From assembly GCA_011033025.1 (NCBI GenBank), contig WFMF01000071.1, forward strand, positions 1 through 64,000: a stretch of 64,000 bases of DNA, read 5' to 3'. Shown piece after piece: positions 24,271-34,209 of this stretch (position 1 is its first letter; every line of letters begins with the position of its first letter). The position numbers and the translations under genes are program-made. The notes beneath the pieces were generated by a model. The model did not search any database. It was not told the DNA's origin and was given only the letters and a program-made list of their open reading frames with translations. This stretch comes from Beroe forskalii. Lineage: Eukaryota > Ctenophora > Nuda > Beroida > Beroidae.

Positions 24271-24344
24271 ATTTTCTGATTCGTATTTATCTAGACAATG
24301 TAAAATCATCTATCTGACTTTTTAGACAATGCTCTCACTCCCTT

Positions 24345-24865
24345 GCGATACATCAGTGTATACAATATATTACGTTATCTTGTTTTGGTTTGATGAGTTT
24401 ATACATTCATAGTTCACGTTAGTCGTTATATGAGCCGCGCACGCACGTGCCAGTAAAGCATTAAGACCACTAATTGCCCTCACCCAATAACGACACACCA
24501 GTGTATACATTATGTTATCTTGTTTTGGTTTCATGAGTTTGTGTATACTTATTGGTCGTTATATGAGCCGCGCACCCACGTGCCAGTAAGACCACTTGCT
24601 CTCACACCATTAGGCATTACAACACCAGTGTATACATAATATTAAGATATTATTTTATCTTGTTTCGGTTTCATGAGTTTATGTATACTTGTTGGTCATT
24701 ATATGAGCCGCACCCACGTGCCAGTAAGACCGCTTGCTCTCACTCCCATTACGATACAAGTGTATACATATTGTTATCTTATTTTGGTTTTATGAGTTTA
24801 TGTATACCCGGTAGTCGTTATATGAGCCGCGCACCGACGTGGCACAAGGGATACTACCCTCACCA
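24345..24865. repeat. Four-copy tandem repeat, period ~120-140 bp
   Basis: The blocks CAGTGTATACAT..., TTATCTTGTTTYGGTTTCATGAG, GTGTATACTTRTTGGTCGTTAT, ATGAGCCGCGCACCCACGTG and CCAGTAAGACC recur four times with small changes. Embedded in the copy-A-specific insertion. Confidence 0.75.
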
Positions 24866-24959
24866 TTTGTTCTGTTTGCCAATAAATGTACATCCGTTAC
24901 GATGTTACACACTTACGAAATGATCTTTCTATTTTGCTTTGACGTTTCTATACATTTCA

Positions 24960-25190
24960 ATCGACAATTGATGGGGAACGGACATTTCATCTCACGACAC
25001 TTCATCTCATGACACTTAATCTCGCAATATGTCAACTCTACGCAAGGTTAGGGTCTGGGTTAGGGCTAGGGTTTGGTTATGGGTTAGAGTAAGTGTTCTG
25101 GTTTTGGTCAGGGTTGCAGTTGCAGGGTCAGGACAGGGAGATGAAGTGTCCTGAGATGAAATGTCTTGAGATGAGATGTCGCCCACCCCA
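24960..25190. repeat. Hairpin with TTAGGG-like core
   Basis: The left arm (ACATTTCATCTCACGACAC, then CATCTCATGACAC) pairs with the right arm (GAAGTGTCCTGAGATGAAAT, then GAGATGAGATGTC). Between them lie about 100 bp of GGTTAGGGTCTGGGTTAGGG-like sequence. The plan matches the element at 11137-11378. Confidence 0.65.
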
Positions 25191-25449
25191 ATTGAACTTT
25201 AGATAGTGCCTTGGAATCAAAAGATATGACAAAAGTTTATGAAGATTCCGACTTACGTTTTTATTCATACTTTCTTTGGCAAATTGAAATATACATAGTC
25301 ACTCTTTACCTTCTAATCTAAAATTCCTGGCCACTTCGAAGCTTGATATTTTCTAGATTCAATTTCAGGCCATCTAGTTTAGAGGATTTTCTAAATTTGC
25401 TTTTCATTGGAAAAACCAGTGTAGATCTCCCGCCCGTTTCTCGTTATAT

Positions 25450-25632
25450 AATAGATTAATCAAACACCTAAGGATACGTTTATATCAATTATCACACTCG
25501 CCTTCGGCTCGAGTGATAATTGGAATTATTGCACTCGCCTTCGGCTCGAGAAATAATTCGAATTATCACACTCGCTTCGCTCGTGTGATAATTCATATAA
25601 ACGCATCCTTAGGGTGTTTGATTATCCTATAT
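25450..25632. mobile_element. 180-bp inverted-repeat MITE
   Basis: The arms AATCAAACACCTAAGGATAC and GCATCCTTAGGGTGTTTGATT enclose several AATTATCACACTCGC / CTCGAGTGATAATTG blocks, so nearly the whole unit can fold back. It forms the right end of the copy-A insertion. Confidence 0.75.
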
Positions 25633-26417
25633 TAATTTTAATTGTGCGACATGATCATGCTGTTAATTGCCTTAACAAGCTGAAAGGACCACTGCACCAG
25701 CTACCGGCAATTATTTAAATATCAAGGTCCACACATACCATAGATGTTTATTAGTCAAACCATCATCATGGCTAACGTTGGTGAACTGTTAAGTCCGACT
25801 GCCTCTTTTCTTTTCTTGCATTGGAATTACACCCTGATGTAGCATGCCAGTTGGTTGCCTGGTCACGTCATGACATTAATTGACAAAGAATATTGTCAGG
25901 ACATTGTCAATAAAGGCTACTCGTTTGCCGTCTGCCAGAAAAATCAAACACTTTTAATTGACTTGAAAAAGTGTCACTCTTTATCAGTTGTCTGACGTCT
26001 GTAGGTTTATTAGTATTTGACATAACTAATGTAATTTGACCATCTAAATTCTCACTCCTATAATTCTAATTTGATGGAACTCGTTTTAACTTGACAACTC
26101 TCAGCTCCTACACCCTATCAGCTGCAGGTGTACAGGGGGGCTTGAGTCTCCAGATATAACACCAACATGACGTTTTAAAGGGATGGGGCTAACGCTTTAC
26201 ATGTACAACTCCTTCAATCCATTCACCTGACACCCATCTCTAGATATTAACTTGCATATATTATCTAAATGCTTCTAGTTACTGTCAGATCTATATACCA
26301 GTTGTCCAGTTAAACCACCAAAGTTTGACCCCTCTAGTTATTTCTATATACATCCCAGTTTAACCACCCAATTTTGACCCCTCTATTTATTTTTTGACCC
26401 CTTCACACCCCCGATAG

Positions 26418-26596
26418 GTTCAGAGGAAGCAGGGATGATCATGTTGCCATGGTGAGTGGAAGGAAAGCCTCTGTTGTTCCAGAGGACTTCAAGGGTCAGG
26501 CCGGGGCGGTTATCGTACAAGTCAAGAATGCTTCAGACCTTCCCAACAAAGACATGCTCGGAGAGAGTGATCCCTTCGTCGACATGGAATTGGAAG
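26418..26596 (+). CDS. C2A N-terminal half, variant 1a copy A
   Basis: Encodes FRGSRDDHVAMVSGRK, then AGAVIVQVKNASDLP (beta1), NKDMLGESDPFV (calcium loop 1 with both expected Asp ligands) and DMELEG (beta3), ending in phase 1 at GTCAGT. Fused to the common exon at 46323 it makes a complete ferlin-type C2A. It can be read from the upstream exon at 22314 (phase 2 join) or from its own ATG at 26449, which has a good CCATGG context. The predicted protein is identical to copy B. The five nucleotide differences in the conserved half are GCT/GCC, GAC/GAT, AAA/AAG, GGA/GGG and GAG/GAA. Confidence 0.85.
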
Positions 26597-27997
26597 GTCA
26601 GTTATAAGTTGTGAATTAAAATGTTTTAATTTTGCTTTTGATTTTTTATCAGAGTGAGTCCTTTTGTTCAGTACTGTGAAATTTCCTCATAGTGATCTTC
26701 TTTGAGGATCAGTGAATTTACATGGAATTTTCAAATGGAATGTGAAGCCGATGTGAAGCACGTGCAGAGGGCGCGTGACAAGAGTTTGTATACATTCCAA
26801 TAAACTTTAGGGCGGGCGCTAACACCAAATATTCCTCACCACGTGCTTTTCACCACTCGTTATTTCCCACTCGCAATCCAATAGTGTCTAGATCTTTCTT
26901 CACTTTGTTCTCAATTCAATGGAGATTTAATTTGCTACTTTCCTATCTTGTTCGTTATAAGGCTAATGACACATCTTTTTCGTGTCCATTAGGGCATTGA
27001 AAAACTGTCAATTAATCATTTACTTGGACTCCAATGTTATGGGAACATTATTTTTTCTTGCCCGTTAATTAATTTTATTTTTCTTTGCTTGATTATGAGC
27101 GGATTGCTTTACGCAATCAAATCTATTCAAATTAATCACGTTTTAGTTAGACAAAATCGGCTCTAATTATATTTTTTTGCTGAAACTTCTCATAACTAGA
27201 GAAAATGAGGCAATACGACTTCGTGAGTTAAACGTTGCTTTCGTCTATAGTAGGTGTTTTCATTGCTCATAGGACCACTAGGGAGGTAGCAAGGACCAGT
27301 AAAAAGAGCCAATCGTTATCACGTAGCCCAGCTGCCGGCAGTTTTTCCTGAAGCACAGTGTCCTGTTGTTCTCGAGAGGTGGAGACTATGGCAAAAAGAA
27401 CGCTGTGTCCTGCTCTTTCTACCGGAATTTCACTTTCGACGTGTTGCTTTTGACCGATGAGCGCACATTTCAGCCATATCACGCTTTATCACGGTCTAAT
27501 GTTAGAAATGGTGCAATATTTGATGCAAATTCTGGCATCCCTACCTTTGCTGATATGATCTCATCTGGAGTTGCCTCAATCCCCATATTATGGTATCACA
27601 CCTTTCGTGAGTTTGTGTAGTTAGCTGAATTGTCTTGTGGCTCAAATGGTCGCTTTTTGAATACATTTTGATTGAAATTTTACCGTTAATGTTTCAATTT
27701 AAGAAAGAATATAGTTGATGTCTATAAAAATGATTTTTACCCCATTGGATACAAACGGTGTATTGTAAGTTGGTTTCTTTAGAGAGCGGCTCGAAGTGCT
27801 TTCCTGCCCTTATAATTACGATAGTTTATTGTGAACGTTTAGCAGAGAGAGATCTGGGTGGTACTCTCTATTGCAGTAACAATATTACATATAGAGGTGA
27901 ATCTCCAATTGTTTACATTGGCTTTCATGAGTGGTGGCTCGTGTACGTAATGATCCAACCGATTGAATAATCGATTATCGAGACCTTGCATGGGTTT

Positions 27998-28004
27998 TAT
28001 ATAA
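27998..28004 (+). promoter_or_regulatory. TATA box of alternative promoter 1a, copy B
   Basis: TATATAA followed by GAGCTCAAGCC, with the same spacing to the first-exon ATG as in copy A. Confidence 0.55.
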
Positions 28005-28057
28005 GAGCTCAAGCCACGGAATCAGCAACATTTCCCCCTAAAAACGAATGTATAATT

Positions 28058-28116
28058 ATGGATCGAGCACGGATAATAGGTATTGGAATGTATCGTCATT
28101 ACGACAGTTTAGAATG
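28058..28116 (+). CDS. First coding exon of isoform 1a, copy B
   Basis: Same 59-nt coding segment and GTGAGT donor as copy A (22314-22372), with no differences seen in the exon. It ends in phase 2 and joins in frame to the acceptor at 30592. The intron is about 2.5 kb here because the copy-A insertion is absent. Confidence 0.55.
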
Positions 28117-30592
28117 GTGAGTTGATGCCTGTTTTACATACCCCGCTCGTTTAGGGTTGAGAATGTAACTGCTCCCACCCTGTAAGGGGTACACTGCTAG
28201 CTTACCACACTGCTAGGTGTACGGGATAGGAGGAGCGTAATACACCCCCTCATCTCCATAACACACCACTCATCACCATCATAACAGGGGGATGACACAC
28301 CACGGCCCTCTGTCCCAAGTAGATGAATGTCTCTTCTCACACCCGCCCCTTATCTTTCTGATCGTGCACACACACCCTAGTTTTTTCACATCTGAATTAA
28401 TCGCATTTTTCAACAAATATAGTTGTACGTATATAAACCTTGGCCATTGTTTGCGATATCCATGACTCTATGAGAGCATCCCATTGTAACCACTGCATAC
28501 GATTGTTATTCCGCCCATGAGCTGTTTACAGAGGTGTAAGAGTCATATTCTTCAGCTTCTCTAATAATCATTACAATTATGCAACTGCATGAACTCGCAA
28601 TACTATGCTACTTGCGTCCTATTATATCCCGTCTTCTGTTTGTAAAGTTTGTGCCACGAAAAGATGAATTTACAGCGATTTACTTGGAAGAAATACCTAC
28701 CTATCTGTTACGTTTCAATTAGAATTTTTCATCGCATTGCCAATTTCAAATGGTAAGTTGTGCCTACCAATTAATGAAGATGAGGAGATTCTAAACGGAA
28801 ATGGGTCATATGTTTGATCAGCTCAGATCCTATTACTTGCTTTAAATTGGCGACACCTATCTAGAAACAGAGCATACGATTTGATTTGCTTGACATGACG
28901 AATCAACATCGCCTCGAGATTAGCGCTACTTAGAGTTCAGAAAAAATACCGGGAAAATGCCAGAATTTCTGGCTACTATCATGGATGGCGTATTAGTTTA
29001 CCCACAGGTTCACTTGACATTGACCAATTAGCGTGCTAGTCGGCTGCAAACTAGGTTGCTGATTGGTCAATTTTTGGACGATTTCTCCACCCTATGGGTA
29101 AGCTAATATATACCTCTGAGAATAGCAGTGTGGCTCTGTGACTTAGGCGGGCTTTACAGCTTATTAAACCTAATAGCTGAGGGTAACAATGGAGGCAAGA
29201 GACGAAAAGTTGCCAGCGTGGTACGCAGTGGGACATCTCCAATTAGTGGCGCTTTCATAGACATTAGACGGCTTGAAAATCCAGTGCTTGTCAATAGGAT
29301 GAATATACAGTCATCCGACCAGGGTGATTCCAGTTTTCTTCGACCGTTTTTCGATTATTCCCGTTTTCTTCAACTGTCTTTCAGTTTCTTTGAACTATCA
29401 TTTTCTGTATGTTATTCTTTATGTTTCAAATTGAGCTGGTTCTACTTCGTGAAGAGAGAACCAGATTCCTATGAATAAGTGAATAAGGAAATGTTGGACG
29501 TTGCTACTTTGGTGCAAAATTTCTTGTCTAGATAAGTTACAGTAAATCAATAGAGAGATTCGAGTTAGAAGTTAACTTAGCCGCCAAACTTGTCGTTAAT
29601 TAAACATAAATACCATGATTATTGATCTCTTGATTTGCTCTCACCATGTACGAACTTGAACGTTGTTGTAAATCCTAACATTGTAAACGCTTATGCAAAT
29701 ATGCATTAAAATTAATTAACATATCGTGTTGACAGAGATGTTAATTGTTCATTTATTGTTATTAATTTTAACTTCATTGTGCGACACGATCATGCTCTTA
29801 ATTGCCTTAACAAGCTGGAGGGACCAACCACTGCACCAGCTACCGGCAATTATTGAAATATCAAGGTCCACGCATACCATAGATGTTTATTAGTCAAATC
29901 ATTATCATGGTTTGCATTGGTGAATTGTTAATTCCAACTGCCTCTTTTCTTTCTTGCATTGGAATTACACCCTGATGTAGCGTGCCAGTTGGTTGCCTGG
30001 TCACGTCATGACAGTAATTGGCAAAGAATATTGTCAGGACATTGTCAATAAAGGCTACTCGTTTGCCGTCTGCCAGAAAAATCAAACACTTTTAATTGAC
30101 TTGAAAAAGTGTCACTCTTTATCAGTTGTCTGACGTCTGTAGGTTTATTAGTATTTGACATAACTAATGTAATTTGACCATCTAAATTCTCACTCCTAAT
30201 TCTAATTTGATGGAACTCGTTTTAGCTTGACAACTCTCAGCTCCTACACCATAGCTGCAGGTGTACAGGGGGCTTGAGTCTTGATATAACACCACCATGT
30301 TTTAGGGGGATGGGGCTAACGCCTGACATGTACACCTCGTACCCTCCATTCACCTGGCTGACATCCATCTCTAGATATTAACTTGCATAATATATTATGC
30401 ATGCCTCTAGTTACATCTAGAACCTCATACCAGTTAAACAACCCAAGGTTGATCCCTTGACACATGTAATAAGCCTCTAGTTGATAGTTGTATCCATCTA
30501 CATCCACGTTTAACCACCCAACTTTGACCCCTCTAGTTATTTCTACATCCCAGTTAAACCACGCAACTTTGACCCCTTCACACCCCCAATAG

Positions 30593-30771
30593 GTTCAGAG
30601 GAAGCAGGGATGATCATGTTGCCATGGTGAGTGGAAGGAAAGCCTCTGTTGTTCCAGAGGACTTCAAGGGTCAGGCCGGGGCGGTTATCGTACAAGTCAA
30701 GAATGCCTCAGATCTTCCCAACAAGGACATGCTCGGGGAAAGTGATCCCTTCGTCGACATGGAATTGGAAG
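30593..30771 (+). CDS. C2A N-terminal half, variant 1a copy B
   Basis: Same reading as 26418-26596: the acceptor ...CCCAATAG, then FRGSRDDHVAMVSGRK, the NKDMLGESDP loop and the DMELEG end, phase 1, donor GTCAGT. The alternative start is ATG at 30624. The conserved half differs from copy A only at third codon positions, all synonymous, which argues that both copies are used. No upstream C2 half precedes it in this copy, so it must splice over other variants to the common exon at 46323 about 15.6 kb downstream. Confidence 0.85.
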
Positions 30772-31068
30772 GTCAGTTATAAGTTGTGAATTAAAATGTT
30801 TTAATTTTGCTTTTCATTTTTTATCAGAGTGAGTCCTTTTGTTCAGTACTGTGAAATTTCCTCATAGTGATCTTCATTGAGGATCAGTGAATTTACATGA
30901 AATTTTCGAATGGAATGTGAAGCACGTGCAGAGGGCGCGTGACAAGAGTTTGTATACACTCCAATAAACTTTAGGGCGGGCGCCAAACCAAATATTCCTC
31001 ACCACTCGCTTTTCACCACTCGTTATTTCCCACTCGCAATCCAAATGTCTAGATCTTTCTTCACTTTG

Positions 31069-33770
31069 TGACTTTGAATTTTCATCGTGAGATCACTGTA
31101 TGTATCTGGTATCAATCATATGGACTATGATTCAGCTGCATATCCTCACAATTCTTGTGCAATCAATAGTTTGATTTTTTTTCATTCAAAAACAAAACCC
31201 ACCGATTAACCGATATTATTTTCAAAAGTCACGCTTTATTCCAGCAACATATAATTTCGGAGAAATCAGTATTATTTCCATTGTACCGCCCAACGGAAGC
31301 ATCGATCAAATTGTTATGTGTTAAGTATCCGATTAATATGGGTGGACATTTCCTGTTAAATATTATTAACAATGTGGTAAGTACCTGATTATCTCCATTG
31401 CTACTTTGATCGGTTGCCGAGTTCCGCCCGATTTTCACTTACAGAAGTCAAATTTGTCCTTGCCGTGAATTTGACAGATTTCTGCAACCAAAGAAAGGAT
31501 GGTTTTTAAGATGTGCACTCCAGCCTAATTCTTAATGGTTTATTATCATCGAATATCAATCTCTCCTGCGGTAGTCTGGTGATTAGTTAATCCTATTAAC
31601 TACCAACATTACTGGAACGATTATTTTACGTCAGCAGATTAATCCAAATACTCCTATTGTCGCCATATTTTACAGATTGACGTTTTTAAATAATATTATC
31701 AGCTCATCTGTAAAACTTCTAGACATTTGTTTCACAATGTCTGCTTGATACTTTGACAATTATCCTGCCCTGATTCTGATGCCTTTGTTTTCATTAAGTC
31801 AAATGATCTTAGGATATTTATAAGATCATTTTAAGCACTGAATTCCACCGATTTAGTATCTAGTGACTGAAAACTTAGTCACTAACTGAAACATCAGTGA
31901 CTGTCAGTTACTGATGTTTCAGTTTTCAAAGGCATTGTAAGTTCGTCGCTTTAATCCACCATTTAGCCGCTCATGTGATTATTAGCCGCTTTTGGTTATA
32001 TGATTATGAACAAGTGCAGCCACACTTCCCACTAGTTTACTGGAGCCTGGAAGATTCACACCATGAAACAGTGCCCACCATCCCACTACTCACTCCTCAA
32101 GTTTACATAGATACCCTAATCTGATTGGTCTCCCACCCTCCTCCTCGATCAATCAACCCGTTCTGCGCTTGTCTCATCTACCCTCCACCAGTATACCAAG
32201 CACCTTCTCATCATACACCAACCATCATCTCATCATACACCGACCATCATCTCATCGCCATGTGCCAGCAATATCTGATGGCATTATAATCTCCTTCTCT
32301 GATGGTGGTGGGCCCAGTAAATGCTGCTTCCTCCTCCAGTGACCGGAAATGAGTAGTTACACGGGGCACGGGGGCAGGGTCATTATCTCATCCTGACAAG
32401 ATATACCCCTCTCTTCCTCCCACTCCAGGAGAGAACCAGGAGGGGATGGTGTGAGATCGTCAATTCAACGTGTTAAATCCTGATAATGACATCACTCGGT
32501 AGTGTCTAATGTTCCTATACGACCCATATTCACCTTCAGCTTCGCCTCCTCGCACCATCAGATCCGCTGTAATTAGTGCAATATTTGACAGGATATCAGA
32601 CAAAATATGGCGTTATAATAATAACTTGATAATAATAGCAATAATAATAACAACGGTGGCTAATGGCTAATGGCAATAGCGATTTAAAGTTGGCAGGTGG
32701 ATACAAGTTCAAAATTTGTTAATTTGTTTGTGTCAAACTTTCGGGATGACGAAAAGGCACTTTTTCTTCCTTTTAAAAGTTAAATGATTACTAAGACTTA
32801 CCAGTCAAAAGTGCCCTTTCGGATGTAGTCGGCGCGCAGTCTTGGAATGGTAGTTTTTCTATCATGATTGATAATCTAAAAGGAGAAGGTTGTCCTTCTT
32901 ACTTAAGATGTCACTTCATTTAAATCAAATCCTAAAGTTTTAAACCAAAATTTATTAGAATTTATAACTGATCAGTTCAAGCCATGTGCCCCTCATGCAA
33001 TCAAGAACCACTTTCAGACGTGTTAGGTATTCCTCAAATTCATTTGTCATTGCGCATTTGCCAAATTCAAAAGTCGTATCTAATTAAAAATTTGGATCAA
33101 TTCATATCATGCTCGATTTGCATGAAAGTATTTACTACTCAACCATGGAAAGTAGGCACTATAGACACTAGACACTGTGGACTGGACTTATCTTTATAAC
33201 ACCCACCCAATAACTCCACAATGACGAAAAACAATGAAGGAGCCTCATGGCAACATTTCATTCTTTGAACGTGTTGTTTAAAGAGAGTAACAATCTCTCC
33301 AGCCAAATGTGAATGAAACTGTTGAATAGAACATCTAATTTAATTAAATGGTTTAAATAATAATTGTTAGTTTATTGATGAGTTGTACATCCTAATTTCC
33401 TTTCGACCCAGCCTTGCAGACTTCTTATCAAGTCCTGAGTTTTTAACATTAAAAAGTTTCGAAAAGGCTGTCCTTAGTCTGTGCAATAGTAGCAACGAAT
33501 CCAGATTTATTCTAAGGAGGCCACTTTTCGTAAAAGATGTAATCGGTTAATGCCTAGAACAATAGGTTGACGGTAAAATCTTCTTGTGTTTGGCAAATGC
33601 CTTGCAAAGTAGCTAAGTGAGCATTCGGTAACTCAAAGTGTGATCAATGTGTCTGCCAATTGAGACAATATGGTTCATGAAATTGAGATAATATCTGGTT
33701 CACCGTATTAATGGCTTCTTCTTACAGTATCATGAGCTTTTGGCGTTGTTAGCTGTTTATTTGGCTATAT
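31069..33770. other. Non-coding sequence between alternative promoters
   Basis: Contains a short hairpin (ACTGAAACATCAGTGACTGTCAGTTACTGATGTTTCAGT, about 31885-31923) and simple CATCATCTC repeats near 32220. No frame with a recognisable domain. This is the 5' intron for the isoforms that start upstream. Confidence 0.4.
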
Positions 33771-33947
33771 TGAAACATGTTTGACAGTTTACTAGGTGAT
33801 TTCACTTCAATTTGCAAAAACATGTTTCAGTTTTTGCTGCTGTATGTTCGGAAATGTCGGAATGGGTCTGCAATCTGCATAATAATTTATGTCAATTCTA
33901 AAGTTTTATTTTTCTTCAATCTTTATTGTTATCTTTTTCATCGGTCA

Positions 33948-34208
33948 TTTGAAAATATAGAATACGAAAATGTAGAATGCGAAAGTGGTTATGAGATGAT
34001 TCAACTGATGGATTCTGGTTACTGGCCGAATCGGTATTGTATCATGGGTCATAGCCTATTTGAAGTTGTCAAGAAACGGATCAGTATACAGTCCACACCT
34101 CTGCAGTGTCCAGGTGCTTTGATCCAGAACAGGGACTGCACCTGCCGACCTGTTATAAAATATAAATTGAGAGGGTGCCAATCTACCATGTACTGGGTAA
34201 TGCAATAA
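33948..34208 (+). CDS. Possible cysteine-containing exon, unknown
   Basis: Within a frame open from 33777, the part from about 33948 has protein-like composition with spaced Cys residues (NVECESGYEMIQLM, PNRYCIMGH, PLQCPGALIQNRDCTCRP, LRGCQSTMYW). It ends at a GTAATG donor-like site near 34197 or at the TAA at 34206. I recognise no domain. It could be a nested or repeat-derived exon, or chance. Confidence 0.2.
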   Translation, partial: FENIEYENVECESGYEMIQLMDSGYWPNRYCIMGHSLFEVVKKRISIQSTPLQCPGALIQNRDCTCRPVIKYKLRGCQSTMYWVMQ

Positions 34209-34209
34209 T

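Larger units (their letters stand above)
24041..25630. mobile_element. 1.59 kb insertion present only in copy A
   Basis: Copy B reads ATTGTTATTAATTTTA uninterrupted at 29755-29770. Copy A has ATTGTTATTA, then 1.59 kb, then ATTAATTTTA, giving a 4-bp ATTA (or 3-bp TTA) target duplication. The insert is composite: a 22-bp palindrome built on TTATATAACG at its left end, a 34-bp perfect palindrome at about 24177, a fourfold tandem repeat at 24345-24860, a telomere-like hairpin at 24960-25190, and a 180-bp inverted-repeat unit at 25450-25632. No transposase frame. Confidence 0.8.
21149..26907. repeat. Tandem segmental duplication, copy A (5.76 kb)
   Basis: Starts at TTCTCAATTCAATGGAG and ends at TTCTTCACTTTG, directly joined to copy B (26908-31068), which has the same start and end. 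The copies stay co-linear with small substitutions and indels. Copy A differs mainly by a ~1.59 kb insertion at 24041-25630. The unit carries a TATA promoter, a short coding first exon and the first-half C2A exon of the ferlin-like gene, so the duplication doubled an alternative promoter with its exons. Confidence 0.92.
26908..31068. repeat. Tandem segmental duplication, copy B (4.16 kb)
   Basis: Second copy of 21149-26907, in the same orientation and without the 1.59 kb insertion. It ends at TTCTTCACTTTG before unique sequence (TGACTTTGAATTTTC). It contains the same TATA promoter, first exon and C2A half-exon. Divergence in non-coding parts is several per cent with small indels, so the event is recent but not very young. 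Confidence 0.92.

Noticed and set aside
26435-26455. Short upstream frame overlapping the ATG at 26449
   Set aside because: First read as a regulatory upstream ORF, but if the exon starts at 26418 and joins the 22314 exon in phase, these ATGs are simply out of frame inside coding sequence.
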